DNA of 64,000 nt from assembly GCA_038503065.1 (NCBI GenBank), contig JBCAMK010000004.1:1191001-1255000 (forward strand). Direction: 5' to 3'. Shown piece by piece: positions 24,930-36,389 of this stretch. The stretch comes from Paragyromitra xinjiangensis. Lineage: Eukaryota > Ascomycota > Pezizomycetes > Pezizales > Discinaceae. The position numbers and the translations under genes were made by a program. Under the pieces are notes generated by a model. The model was not told the DNA's origin, did not search any database, and saw nothing but the letters and a program-made list of their open reading frames with translations. How positions within the stretch are numbered: the stretch's first letter is position 1; every line of letters begins with the position of its first letter.

Positions 24930-26040
24930 TCAGTCCCCCCTTCGTAAATCCAGTATGTTACTCAGTTTGACCTCCCCCTTTGCTCCCCATCCGCTGGGCC
25001 CTCGAGGAACTTCTGGCCTCACACTACAATACCATCCCCATACACGCCGATCCAGCTCCTCGCTGCTTAAATGATCCTTCCATGATTGTAAAAGGAGATG
25101 TAATGCACCAAGGAGAAGGGGGAGAGGAGGAATCCGGCTTTTAGCTAGCGCTTTACCTCTTGAGTTATTTGAAGGGGTTACGGCGGATGTGTTAACAAGA
25201 GATTGCGAAAAAGATCTATTGAGATAGGAGAGTGTGTCTTCTGGTGTGTGAATCGGTAAATTTGAAGAAGTCGATGTAGATAGCTCCGTTACGTTAAGCG
25301 CCCAATACCATGGTTCATTTTTATCACCGTCTTGATCCCCTCCCTGGCCCTCACTGCTATCCTTATCAGGAGTTTCCTCATGGTATCGCCGTAGACACTT
25401 GATGCTTCTTCCAAGAACCTTGATACTCGGTTGTCCGCTACTCGTACCGAAAAGGTTCAGTTCATTATCTTCTTGTCCCTTTGGCAGGACACCGATACTT
25501 GTAGCCTTTGTTATCGAGTTCGCTGCCATAATTCCTCCGGCTAACGACAGGCGGCAAGCAAGAGGCTGCGAAGGATTTGTATACTCAAGTGCCACAACTG
25601 CAAACGCAAGGAGAAGCGGCGCCCGATTTGTTGTTATAATCGTCGAACAAAGAAGATCTTGGTCGTCAGTAACTGGTACTGGAAGTTGGGATACATCTAG
25701 TTTTGATGTTCCTCTCTTCTGGCGCTTAGCCGTGGGTTGGTCATCTGGGGTTTTGCGTTTAGTCTGTGATGTGCGCTTACAGGCTGTAAGAACCGCTTTG
25801 CGCTGTTTTTCATCAGGGAAAATTGCTTCAAGCTCTGCGGCGCCCGCAATAGAGATAAATTCTGGGCTACAAAATTATCGTTAGTCTTTGGGATATACAA
25901 GCATAGATGGTGGCGGGAACCAACGTTGCTAATTTAGCTGCGATTAGAGACTTAGCTTTAGGTATTGCAGCTGCAAGTGGAATCTTTGCAGGTCCAGTGA
26001 GAAGACGGAGTAAGGAGTGGACATCCTGTTCGGCAGACAT
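24930..26040 (-). CDS. Conserved-looking protein, 2 exons
   Basis: Exons 26040-25925 and 25866-24930 give 350 residues (58-nt intron, phase 2). The donor GTTGGT is weak; it is chosen because it gives KLATPEFISIAG in frame. The layout resembles a fungal family that I can recall by pattern but not by name: a helical N-terminus (MSAEQDVHSLLRLLTGPAKIPL), then LEAIFPDEKQRKAVLTACKR, a basic linker (KRKTPDDQPTAKRQKR), and a conserved block TNRAPLLLAFAVVALEYTNP with SLAGGIMAANSITKATSIGV. The C-terminal helical part is LLLGALHLLLQSWKDHLSSEELDRRVWGWY, and the end is GWGAKGEVKLSNILDLRRGD. The basic linker could be a nuclear localisation signal. No catalytic motif is visible, so no function is assigned. 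Confidence 0.7.
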
Positions 26041-27229
26041 GATTTTTGATGGGGTTTGTCGCAGGACGAGTGCGGATGGTGACGCTTGTGGTGATGAACG
26101 CAAGATCAAGGATGTTGGGTAAGGATCTGCATGATTCTAGAAATGCCAAGATGTTTGAGATCATCTAAAACACGAGTGATCAGCCGTGCAGACGCATTTC
26201 TCACAGGCTCGATAATAACAGAAACAAGTAATGTTGCGCAAGGCAAAGCAAAGTCGCATATCTTCCGTTCCTGTTCACGAACCCTAATCGTGAAGTGTTC
26301 CTGTGAGTGTTTCGGTATATGCAGCTGCGACGTTACAGCCACCTTGGTGTGATGTCAGGCGACCTTCTTTAATCGCTGCACGTTTTCCTAGCCTTTAACA
26401 AAGCTTGTCGCTTTCCTTAGAAATGCTGGGACAAACAGCCATCTCCTAAGATGGCAGGAGGTAACCGACTCCTTTCACCTTTTTCTGGTAGATCCATATT
26501 CTGCCAGGTGTACCCGTGCTGTGCCCAAAGGTTACAGCTTTTCTAAATAGGTACTCGGCACAAGGCTTTAAATCTTTTTTTGGCTTGTATGGCGTTATAG
26601 AAAGCGAGTGGAAATAGTTAACTTGACTAATGTATTCGCTGCCTAGATATGAACCCATAGGGTAGATTACTAGAGAAGCTGGCACATACGATCCGAGAGA
26701 TTTTGAATGTCATGTTCTAGTTAACACTAGGAACTTTGGGTGCAAGATATCGATCATAGAGCATTGTTTAACCCGAGCCCTTACTTTAAGGTAGGATATG
26801 GGCAATGCGTTTCCCTGCTGGTAAAATTGGTGGGTAAGGTGAAGAATATCTAAGCATTATTAGTATTGCTATCACTGGGATCTCTTCGCCATGTAAAAGT
26901 TCCTAAAAACGGGCATGGTGCACAAACCCTTAGGTATCAAAATTTAACCACAGGAAGGATTTCGCGGGGTTCCCATCGCCTCCGGAATAAACAAGAAAGT
27001 AGTAAATACATTATCTAATATCGAGTGGAAGCGACAAAGGCGTAACACTCTGGTAACCCATTCCTCTAAGTAAAAGCGTTGAATATATACAAAATGAAAT
27101 GCACAATTGACTTTCAATATTTTATAAAATCAAACCGTCCAAACACCATACTCCAAACATGCACCAATAACTATTACAAGAAATATACCCGCAACTCACA
27201 AAATATTCCTCTTTCATGGCCCAGACCAG
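26041..27229. other. Intergenic
   Basis: This contains the promoter side of the 24.9-26.0 kb gene and the 3' side of the next minus-strand gene. No further gene or repeat is recognised. Confidence 0.4.
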
Positions 27230-28211
27230 CTAGGTCCATGCGAACGGTCCACGAGGAACACCGAGCAGTTTTTGTGCAGCAGACGACTGCCCCAAATTAA
27301 TCGCAGACTTTGGCCTTCTTCTCGAACCTATCGACCGCTCATACTGATCGTTCAAATTTATGCTTGGCGACGGTCGCCGTTGGGATTGATCATTAAAGCT
27401 CGGGTAGTCCCCATAGCTTGAGATAGGAGATACAGGCGAGACAGGCCTTCTACTCTCATTTGGACTCGGCCAATGGTTATCTCGCGGAGAAACAGGTGTC
27501 GCTGGAGTCGATCGTGTGAATCGACCGGCATTTGGCGAGTCGATTGGTGGTGGGTAGGCCCATGATCGTCCTTCTTCATGCCAGGGAACGCCATAGTCTC
27601 TTTGAGAATATCTATAACTTGGCGGGAGTTGCAAGGCAGGGACATTTAATCTGGTGCGCTCTTGGTTTCGTTGTTGGTGGTCTTCTAGCTGTGATTGTCG
27701 AGGTTCATATTGCGGCTGTCCCCATCTACCATGAAGTTTTTCTGTAGGTTATAGTGAGGACGTAAGCAATAGCTCCGAATTGCACTTTCATGATATCAAT
27801 TTAGGTGAACTTATGAGCACATACCGAAATAAAGGCGGTTAGCCTCCGCCTTGGATCGCCGTCTTTCTTCTCGTGCAGCTTGTGCCATACGTTCTATAGT
27901 CTCCTAGGAAGGAATATTAGAATAGAACAGTAAAAATTGGGATTGAGAACATACTTGTGGAATTTCTTCCTTAACTTTGCATAGATATCCTTCTTTCCCC
28001 TGTTAAAAAGTTAGAGGATTAACTGATATTGGCAATTCTATCAGCGTATAATACATACATTAGACATATTCGTAGAAAATGTCCATTCTATCTGTCCAAG
28101 ATACGCTGCATAGTTCTTCTCAAAGAAATCCGGGGCGATCTCGTCCGCATCGATAAATTGGTCAAACAGTTTAACTTTTTTATCGCGATGTCCAAAGTTC
28201 AAGAAGAACAT
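27230..28211 (-). CDS. Uncharacterised Ser/Pro-rich protein, 4+ exons
   Basis: Exons 28211-28059, 27999-27955, 27903-27825 and 27741-27230 join in phase (0, 0, 1) to give 262 residues if translation starts at the ATG at 28211. The N-terminal part is compact (MFFLNFGHRDKKVKLFDQFIDADEIAPDFFEKNY). The middle is helical and charged (ETIERMAQAAREERRRSKAEANRLYFEKLHGRW). The long C-terminus is Pro/Ser/Arg-rich and probably disordered (TPATPVSPRDN, RRPVSPVSPISSYG). The real 5' end is unsettled. The same frame stays open upstream to about 28470 and includes CYTCRNTWTNQC, which could be a zinc-binding knuckle. Alternatively an ATG at 28441 in another frame could be spliced into this exon. The family is not recognised. 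Confidence 0.6.
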
Positions 28212-28441
28212 CGTTGGTTCGTCTAAGCACTGATTCGTCCAAGTGTTCCTACACGTATAACAAGTGATGTTTTTGTCCGAGATTGACTTTGTTGATTGTC
28301 GTGAACAACCTTTGTTGAAGTGGTATGAAGTTGGCGAGGAACAGATTTCTGTTGACCTATACGTTGGTGATATGTTTGCCCGCTCAATACGTTGCAGCCT
28401 GCGGTAGGTCGAATAGGTAGAATGTGGATTAGGGGGGTCAT

Positions 28442-31400
28442 TAATTATATTCCATCTAACGGCCAGACTTTCCCGTTATGAAATGAAGGCAGGAACCGAA
28501 CCCCTCATATTGCCCCCAAATTCCAACGGAAATGGCTATGACCTTTCCGGCAAGGATAAGGGGACTTGCATACATTACATACATCGAACATGAGGCTTAG
28601 TTTTTCGCACAAACTGGGGGCGCAGTCTGCAATCGGGACCGAACCCAATGGTTGATCGAACAAATCGTAGCCGGTCGGCAAAATAACGGAGAAATTCTAG
28701 AAATCGGTGCCCGACCGACACACCAAGCTATCTTGCTTTTTTGCGACTAAAAAAAATTATCAAACGCGAAAGGAAAGTGTCCCAAGAAACTGGACCGAAA
28801 ATCATCACGGCGCTATGGGCACGCCAAGAGAAAGCGCTCGGCCATGTTGTGGCGGAGTTTAAAACTTTTTAGGGAATTCGCCATGGATCCCCCACTATTA
28901 AAAGTTTTGTTTTTCGCACCTCACTAATAAGGGGCGTGATCGAGGAAATGAGATTCTAGTTTCCGAGACCACAGCAAAGCCCTTTTAGTGGCATAAACTT
29001 AGGTCCCGGCGCTGACTTCTAGTAATTGATTCCGAAATAGCAGCCAAGCCCTCACACATAGCCGCATCTTCCTACAAAGTTTCTGATGCAACTTTATTCG
29101 AATCAACACCAAAGTAGCCATGAAATGCATAAAATAATTCCAAATACCAGCAAAGTAACAGAGTCAGTTTAAGAGATTTATGTTATAGGGCTTGAAAGAC
29201 AGGACCATTCTCACTGGTTATCTTATAATTAGTATGTAATGTGATATCGATAAATTACATTTAACCAATTATGTGATGCAGAAGTCCTGAAGCTAGGCTC
29301 ATAGGTGCTAAATGGTGTCCATCAAACATTCAGATCTTTGCATCGGGGGATCTGTCTGTATTTATTGTATTCTAGGCATGTTTATGAAGTTACGTTATCA
29401 AAATTCCTAGGCTTAGAAGTGGTTACCCAGCTGCAGAAGCAATGGGTGTCCGCAAAGCATAGCCGAACTACCACCAAGCCTAATCCCAAGTCTCTGAGCT
29501 TAGTGGACCCACCACAGTGAGTAGCAGTACGCAAAGGAAAGCTCAGACCTTTAGACAATAGTGGCAAGCTTTGGGTTCTGAGTGACTGTGAGCTGTAGCT
29601 ATTTATGACAGCAACTAAGAACGTAACTACCAATAGATGGAAAAACGGATCATCATGAATTGATAGGATAATATCTTACTCCGGCCCCAATATTCTGGGG
29701 TAATTGAATACTTCCAGCTAGTGCAGGAAACAACGAGCTCTGTCGGATCGACGATGATCTTACTATGTCCATTCCCCTTGCCTATCATGACTTACTAAAG
29801 GTTGAAGATTTGGCGTGAGTTTCATCTTATACTATCTACGGTTGGCCTTACTGAAGTCAGATAGCATGGTGATCGGTCAGGAAGATAGCAGTATTCATTC
29901 CTTGAGGGCTAGCATAACAAGACACGTTGACATTGCACTGGCCCCCAAGATCATACCAATCGATGGTCCGCTGATTGTGCGTATAACCTAGAGTTTGCTC
30001 ACGAAGTGAGAAAAGCGGGGTTATGTCGTTAAAGCTTAATCTTCCTATAATGGTGCTACTTAGAATTGATCGTATCAGGAGAGATACGCTGAGCCTCGGG
30101 AATACTGACGCTCATGCGAAAGCACTCGCCCCATCCTAGAAACTTGTGTGTTGGCATAGAATGTGCCGCGGCCGATAGCCGTGACCTTTCTCATGAATTC
30201 AATGAGATGAGGGTATAAATCTTTTGTTCCTTCCAATAGGGGATGAGTTGTTCGGAATTTTGTGATAAGTTATGTAATAAATCCTAGTAAGTTCGCTGTC
30301 AGCTTCTTTTAGCTCCCATTGAATTGGATACCGAACACCCCTCCCTCCACCTGCAGAAATAAGATATGGGCACGTTTTCATTGCGCTAGTTTAGTAATCT
30401 TTCTTAGACACAGTAAGATAAGTAAGGGAGTATCAATCAGCTATATCACGGGCTGCGAAGGGTTTACAGATTTTATACATACCACCCGATGGCACACATG
30501 ATGTATATGTGTATGCAACGTACGAATTGAGGCACAGATCTCGGATTCCCGCAATTGTAAAAATTTCTGTCATATATTAAGGGGTAAGATTGGAAAGTGT
30601 TGTCAGCTTGGAAGTAGTTTGAATCACGCCGCAGTTGTGCTGCGAACACCGCCATATAACAACTAAGGAAGGTGCACGTTTACCAACGCGTCTGATCCAA
30701 CAATTAGTCCTAAAATATCGTGTTTCAACCCGTTTTTCGGGCAAACTATATGGTATGAACGCCAACCCTAATATCATGTGGTTGAAATTGAGAGTGACTA
30801 TAAACTTTAGCGACTAAGCCTTAGACTACATGCATGTACAGCCTCACGCAGAATAACGAGCACTAGCGGTGAACTGAGGATATGTTTGGTAAGCACGGCT
30901 ATCTTCTCAGATCAGTCTAGTTATACTTCTCCAAATCGAAGAGATGTCTAATTCTTCTCCACATGATCGTCATTATCCTACTAACAGTTGTTCCACCCAA
31001 AAAAGCGTTTTTGGGGGTTGTGTTTTGCGAATGAGGGGATCCGGATTTTGTTTCTTTAAATTTATTTCTATCCTTTTTTTGTAAGTTAAGCGGATGTACT
31101 TAATGAATTAATGATTTATCCCCGGAATAGCATCGTGGGTTAGGGTAGCCATTCAACCTCAACCCCATGAGAACGGTTTTGTGGAGGTGTTTTAGTAGGG
31201 CTACGGCTACTCCAGATACGCAAATTATAGAATTGGCTAGGCGAATGGTAACAGGATCTCCACCCCCACCCCCACCCCCTGCTACCTGCATCAATTGCGC
31301 ACCGTACGTAGTAAGCTGCGCATGAGGGGCTAGGTACGAGACTACAGAAATTCTATCACTTTTGTCTTAGCTACACTTAGAACCACACAGTATCTTTTTC

Positions 31401-31548
31401 TAGCATCGTATTTGATAACAGCAAACCCAAGCGAAAGATGCTCCTCCATACAGTATACTCTTTTTTTTTCCTTTTTTCTTCTGCTGGCTCTTTTCTTCCT
31501 ATTTCCCTACTTTGCTTTTGTTGCCTCCCTAGCATTGACGGTGCTAAT
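28442..31548. other. Gene-poor intergenic DNA
   Basis: Only short, unsupported frames occur here. A C-rich run with three C5 tracts lies at 31263-31279. No RNA gene, transposon protein or inverted repeat was recognised. Confidence 0.4.
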
Positions 31549-32074
31549 ATGACTTCCTTGGCGTTTCTCTGGGTGAAACCTCACAAACTTCCCAATAGTA
31601 GTCACTGTTCCGATCAATCAGGTAATGGGCCTCTTTTTGACGCCATAAGTGAAGTATAAGAGGCACTTCGTTCCTTATAACATCTTTTTTGCAGAGGTAA
31701 AAGCTTCCCGTGAAAAAGAATGGTTGGCTTTTTGTCTAAGCGAAATTGGAGATCAGCACTTACTCTTCGTGCTTCAAATATTTGAGTTGCTTAGCTGTAA
31801 AGCTAACGTGGTGAGTACCTGATGAAGCTGTCGTGTGAGCTGCGTTGGCCATACAATGAAGAGACGGAGTTTTATGGTTCGGACTTATGGCCCCCTTGGA
31901 GGCCCTCAACTAACTATGGTATGGTTGGCAGTTTTTTTCCTAAGTATATGCGCTGCTCCCTTGCGTAGCATGTCTGAAAGCGCAAAATCGGTCTTGGTTC
32001 AAAGAGTTTCGGGGCTTTCGGCTTGCATCGCGGGTATGGTTGAGATAGGGAAGGTTGATAAGGCTTCGAGTTGA
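31549..32074 (+). CDS. Possible small 3-exon gene
   Basis: A T-rich tract and an ATG at 31549 are followed by exons 31549-31621, 31695-31810 and 31862-32074. The junctions are in phase (1, then 0) at usable splice sites (GTAATG..TTTTTTGCAG and GTGAGT..GAAG), predicting 133 residues. The middle exon looks truly coding (SREKEWLAFCLSEIGDQHLLFVLQIFELLSCKANV). The third exon has one hydrophobic segment (MVWLAVFFLSICAAPL). The family is not recognised. The second intron is only 51 nt, and the third exon could be chance. Treat it as a candidate. Confidence 0.35.
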
Positions 32075-35061
32075 AACTAATGAATAGGGTGAATATGCTT
32101 TGGGGGGTCTCGAAAGTAAGTATAGACGAGGTTTGGGGTGGTAATAAAACTAGATGACATGAGAGGTTTTAGATTGAATGAGTTGAATAGCGACAAACAC
32201 CTACACTTTAGGGCTATGATGGAGTGATATAAGGCTTATATTCGAGGACACCTTCAGCTGCTCGCAATGGACCATTTAGTAGTAGGAAAAAAGGAGATAT
32301 GTACCTCTATCGTGGGGGGTGGGGAAACAGCAGCATGCCTGATATCATATGATAGGTTAATGTCTGTGTAAAGTATATCCACTGATTAATCATTTTGACT
32401 AGCCTAATTTGAAGTATTTTCGTTCCAAGTTCTATCGAAGTTTCGTGCCATTAGCATATTGGATGGTAAACATAAATTTGGGACCTCGAGCAGGTAACTA
32501 TCTAAGGTCATAAATTTTGGCACGATATGGAAGGAAAATCACATGATATCACTCGACCCTCATCTATTCTGCCTTTTTAGAGAAAAGTATCTTATTGAGG
32601 TTGTCGACCTTTGCAGAAGATAGAAAGGGGAAGGGTTATTTGCCAATATATATCTCGTGCCCGAATACGTAGTGCGGTTTGTGGAGTAGATCTTGCTAGT
32701 ATCTTTTTGAGCGTTAAGGAAGGAACTGAAAGCGTGCGTCCCGTTGTTATGGCCGATGCCGTCGACACGTCGGCGTTATGGGGCTTTGACAATGCTGTTC
32801 TCGTCTTTTCATTTTTTCAAGGGGGCTAATTCATTTTGGGGTGTGGCTCAACCTAAGAACGCGCTGGGCGGGGGGCAAGATTTGAACCATGAGAAGAATA
32901 TATGGCAAGGTGTTCAAATGCATTGGCAGTCATGAAAAGGTTAATGGTAGTAGTAGTAGTAGTAGTAATTCATTTACGTAAAAGGTTAATGGTAGTCTTA
33001 TAATATCACAAAATAAAATGTAGCGTAACTCTAGAGATATCGTAGAGCTGATCGTTTGGTTATACTGTATTATGTTGTCTGTGTAGCTGCGGGCTTTCGA
33101 GTCCGTACTTGGAACCCGGGATGGGCATATGAATATAGGGTTAGGGTTGTCGACTCCGGCTCTACTATAGGCCTGGCTCCATTTTTTCTGCTAGCAAGCT
33201 CATCTCGGGCATGGAGGAGTGGGATGAATTAGGAAAAAAACGCCTGAAAACCTGGGAGACCTAAGTAGGGTTCTAGCCATGGGTATTTGAAATTCAGGTT
33301 CGCGAGGGGTGACTCATGGGGATGGCTCGTGGCATCAAGACATCGTGGCGTGGATAGAAGCCACGGCAGCGGCAAGCTGGTTCTAATTAGTTACGCTCAT
33401 CCTGAATCTTGGGCTTGTATCTCTTAGGATTTCTATAATGTACCCATGCTGAGGGATTTCTTAGATCGGGTTTCATGTTGCTTTAATACACTTGACGCTA
33501 CATTTGGGCGCGACACTTTCTACTAACCCTTATTATCATATGAAACCCAAGGAATGACACTACCATTCAAAATTTAAACTGGGGAGTGAGGGGAAGTTCT
33601 TGGACCTATCTTCAAGCTCGGTGATGTAAATGAGTTAAATTTACCTGTCACGAGGATCCGGTTATCTCACAAAGAGAGGAAGCAATGGGGTTCTATGCGG
33701 TAGTATTGTTCGCGTATGGTATTGGGTACTATTACGATATCCCAGATTGGATTGATAAGTCTCTGCGTGGGGCCCTTGGGAGATTTTTCACTAATCGATA
33801 TCACTACTGATGGCCCTGCGCGTCTTATCTTGCTTGGAATCCGCCTTATCCCTATCTTACCTTCTCTTAATTGTTACTTCATTTGGGGTTATGGTCTGAT
33901 ACAATGGAGTATGAGATAGATACGAGCCTTGTGCCGAGTATCCTTGATGCTGCGGTGGGCTTTACAACGAGGATTTGCCTCCTGGACCTTCGGGTTCTTA
34001 TTTTTGGCACATCAGTCTTATTTTGAACTAGAGATTGGACTAGATCATGGACGTTCGAGAATGTTTAATCGAGAAGCTGTGTTTTGAGAGTCGTTTTACC
34101 ATCTATCATGCTCTGGGCTAGGGCATGCGTACGCCTAAAGGTAGTTTGGGTCCTAAATGCCTTGAGAACTGATCTCCAGAAGCTGCGGCGATACGGTTCA
34201 GTTGAAGACACAGAAGTAGCTAAATTAAACCTTAAATGGGAGTTATACGAGAAAGTGTTTGATCGAGTCTTGGCAACGGGGCAGGGCGAGGAGCAAGGCT
34301 GAATGCCCCATGGCAGCTAGCTGTGAAACCCTGGTGAGAGAACCGCGCTAGTGTTCAGAAGGCTAGGACTAGAGATTGTGGCCCCTAAGAAGTCACATCT
34401 TTTACGGGAGACCGGGAATATGTTGGAGAACTGCAGGGTACGTGGAGTGACCATCGCTGTAACGTGATACGAGGTGTACAGCCAAAAGAAAATGAAGTGG
34501 GGAGTGAATAGTGAATATTATGTTGGGGTTGGGTAAATAGTCCTGGTCAGAAGCTTTGCAAGGCAGACGAATAAATTCATGTTTTTAAGGAGCCCTAGGC
34601 ACTTACAGTCCCGAGAAATTCAGCCCTGGACGAATCACAACTCATGATCATATTAGCCCGCATAGTTCTAACCTGACTATGGGCAAATTTGGGGGCCCCA
34701 CAGCCTGCTCCGGGTTGTTCCCAACGCTGTTTTGATCAAGGAATTGGTTTTATGGCTCAATCGGTTCTGGGGGGCACGGACTAGAGCATGACAAAGGTAT
34801 CAGGTCCTAGGGATATATGAGGCACCCTTTAATGATTATTGCGAACTGGAGAAACAGCAATAATCCTTGATTGTAAGAGAGTATTGGGGTCTTAATTCTA
34901 TTGCCAAATCCTCTTGATGAATATGTATTACATGTGTGATCCCTTTGCCCACCATTACTATTGCTGCTACATGATTATGGTACATGTTGGTACTGGCTAA
35001 GTGGTGAGGTTTGAGAATATATTAAATAACTACTCTATGAAACTTTTGGTTGCTACCATTG
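32075..35061. other. Gene-poor intergenic DNA with a short insertion
   Basis: This holds the TAG-repeat insertion at about 32935-32996 and one isolated frame (34183-34302, plus strand) whose end (EDTEVAKLNLKWELYEKVFDRV) could be a terminal exon. I cannot connect that frame to upstream exons. Nothing else is recognised. Confidence 0.35.
32935..32996. mobile_element. 28-bp TAG-repeat insertion with 17-bp direct repeats
   Basis: The 17-bp sequence AAAAGGTTAATGGTAGT occurs at 32935-32951 and again at 32980-32996, flanking a 28-bp insert made of TAG repeats plus TAATTCATTTACGT. The direct repeats are unrelated in sequence to those of the second copy near 52.48 kb, so they behave as target-site duplications. 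On the minus strand the insert reads as a short unique sequence followed by a CTA tail, as expected for an extremely 5'-truncated non-LTR retroelement end. Confidence 0.6.
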
Positions 35062-36389
35062 TCACGCTGCCTTAAGCAGCAGATCTACAACTTCATCATG
35101 TCCATTTTCCGATGCCAATAATAGAGGTGTCGAGCGTTGATTGTCCTTAGCATCCACTTCCACTCCTGGAACTCCAAGAAACAATTTGACTACTTTCGTA
35201 TGTCCTTTCATCGCTGCACGCATCAAAGGTGTTCGGCCTTTGTTGCACTTGCTGTTCACATCCACCCCGGGTGTTTGTAAAAACAGTTCAACAACTCTCT
35301 CATGCCCATCTCTCGCAGCCCATGACAAAGCTGAGATGCCTGCCGTATCACGACAATTTAAGTCGACTCCCTTTGTCTGTAGTAGCCGTCTAACGACTCC
35401 CTCTTTCCCCATCTGAGCTGCCAGAAATAGCGGAGTCAAACCATTTTTGTCTCTGCTGTTAACGTCGACTCTTCTTTTTGCGAGATACCTCCTGCGAGCT
35501 CTTCCGTCACCGTTTGATGCTGTGCTAGTCAGGGCCGCTGTCTCGTATGGGGGAGGGTTGATATTGGCGAGCGCCACGTGATCGTCTGAAATGCTGGTGA
35601 GAAGTGCGACTACTTCTTCGTGCCCTCTCTTGGCTGCAAGTGTCAGGGGCGTCCGAGATTTGGCGCATTTGCTTTCCACATTCACTCCAGGTGTTTGGAG
35701 CAACAACTTAACCACTGCTGTATGTCCTTCAACTGCGGCCCATGCCAAAGGTGTCCTACCGGCAGAACACTTGAGATCCACGTGTATCCCCGGCGCTTTA
35801 ACAAGCAACTTGACAACTTCTTCATGCCCTTGTCGTGCCGCCCACGACAACGCCGAATGACCACCCTTGCCCGTGATGTTTAAGTCGATTTCTTCTGTTT
35901 GGAGCAACCTTTTGACAACTCGATCCCGTCCCCTTAGAGATGCATACAATAGCGGAGTGTAACCGTCCCTGTCTTTGGTGTTGACGTTCACTCCATTCGT
36001 CGCCAAGTGCCTCTGGGTCATTCCCTCATTCCCATCGTACGCAGCTTGATGCAGGGCTACCGGAGTTCCTTGGTGTACGTAGGCGGGGGGGGCGATATAC
36101 GTGGCTGAGTCGGTGCTGTGTAGGTTATTGCGGCCGGTGGCTGTATAACTGTCCCGATCCCCTGAAAATTCGATACTTTCCAGAACAGAATTCGTGAAGC
36201 TAGCAATTTACAGTTAGTAACACAGTCCGATGATAGATTGGCAGAAAGTAAATGCGTTACATACTTCTCTAGGTTTGCAGTAGGCTTGACCCTTCCAGGA
36301 ACGCTTGAATCTGTTGTAGGAGGAAGTGGAGTGGACCAGGCCAGGCGCATAAAGCTGATTCTTCGCTTCAATCGATCGAACAGCCCCAT
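35062..36389 (-). CDS. Ankyrin-repeat protein, 2 exons
   Basis: Exons 36389-36265 and 36199-35062 give 420 residues (65-nt intron, phase 2). The N-terminus (MGLFDRLKRRISFMRLAW) and the next 120 residues lack a known domain. From about residue 120 there are ankyrin repeats in two blocks of four, separated by about 40 residues of non-repeat linker (ANINPPPYETAALTSTASN). The repeats have the unusual form TPLLYASLRGRDRVVKRLLQTEEIDLN, with a two-residue-longer loop before the next repeat (QTPGVNVESK), as found in many fungal ankyrin proteins. Ankyrin stacks bind other proteins, and no enzymatic domain is visible. The frame has no stops, so it seems intact. Confidence 0.85.

Noticed and set aside
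32861..32935. tRNA-like GATTTGAACC box on the minus strand
   Set aside because: No acceptor pairing, no anticodon stem and no A-box around it.
33130..33150. Telomere-like GGGTTAGGGTT
   Set aside because: Fewer than two full TTAGGG units; similar short matches elsewhere (31140, 41955) are expected by chance.
35141..35883. Plus-strand frames with repeated PGV/NNLTT patterns
   Set aside because: Antisense shadows of the ankyrin repeats; the regularity comes from the repeats themselves.
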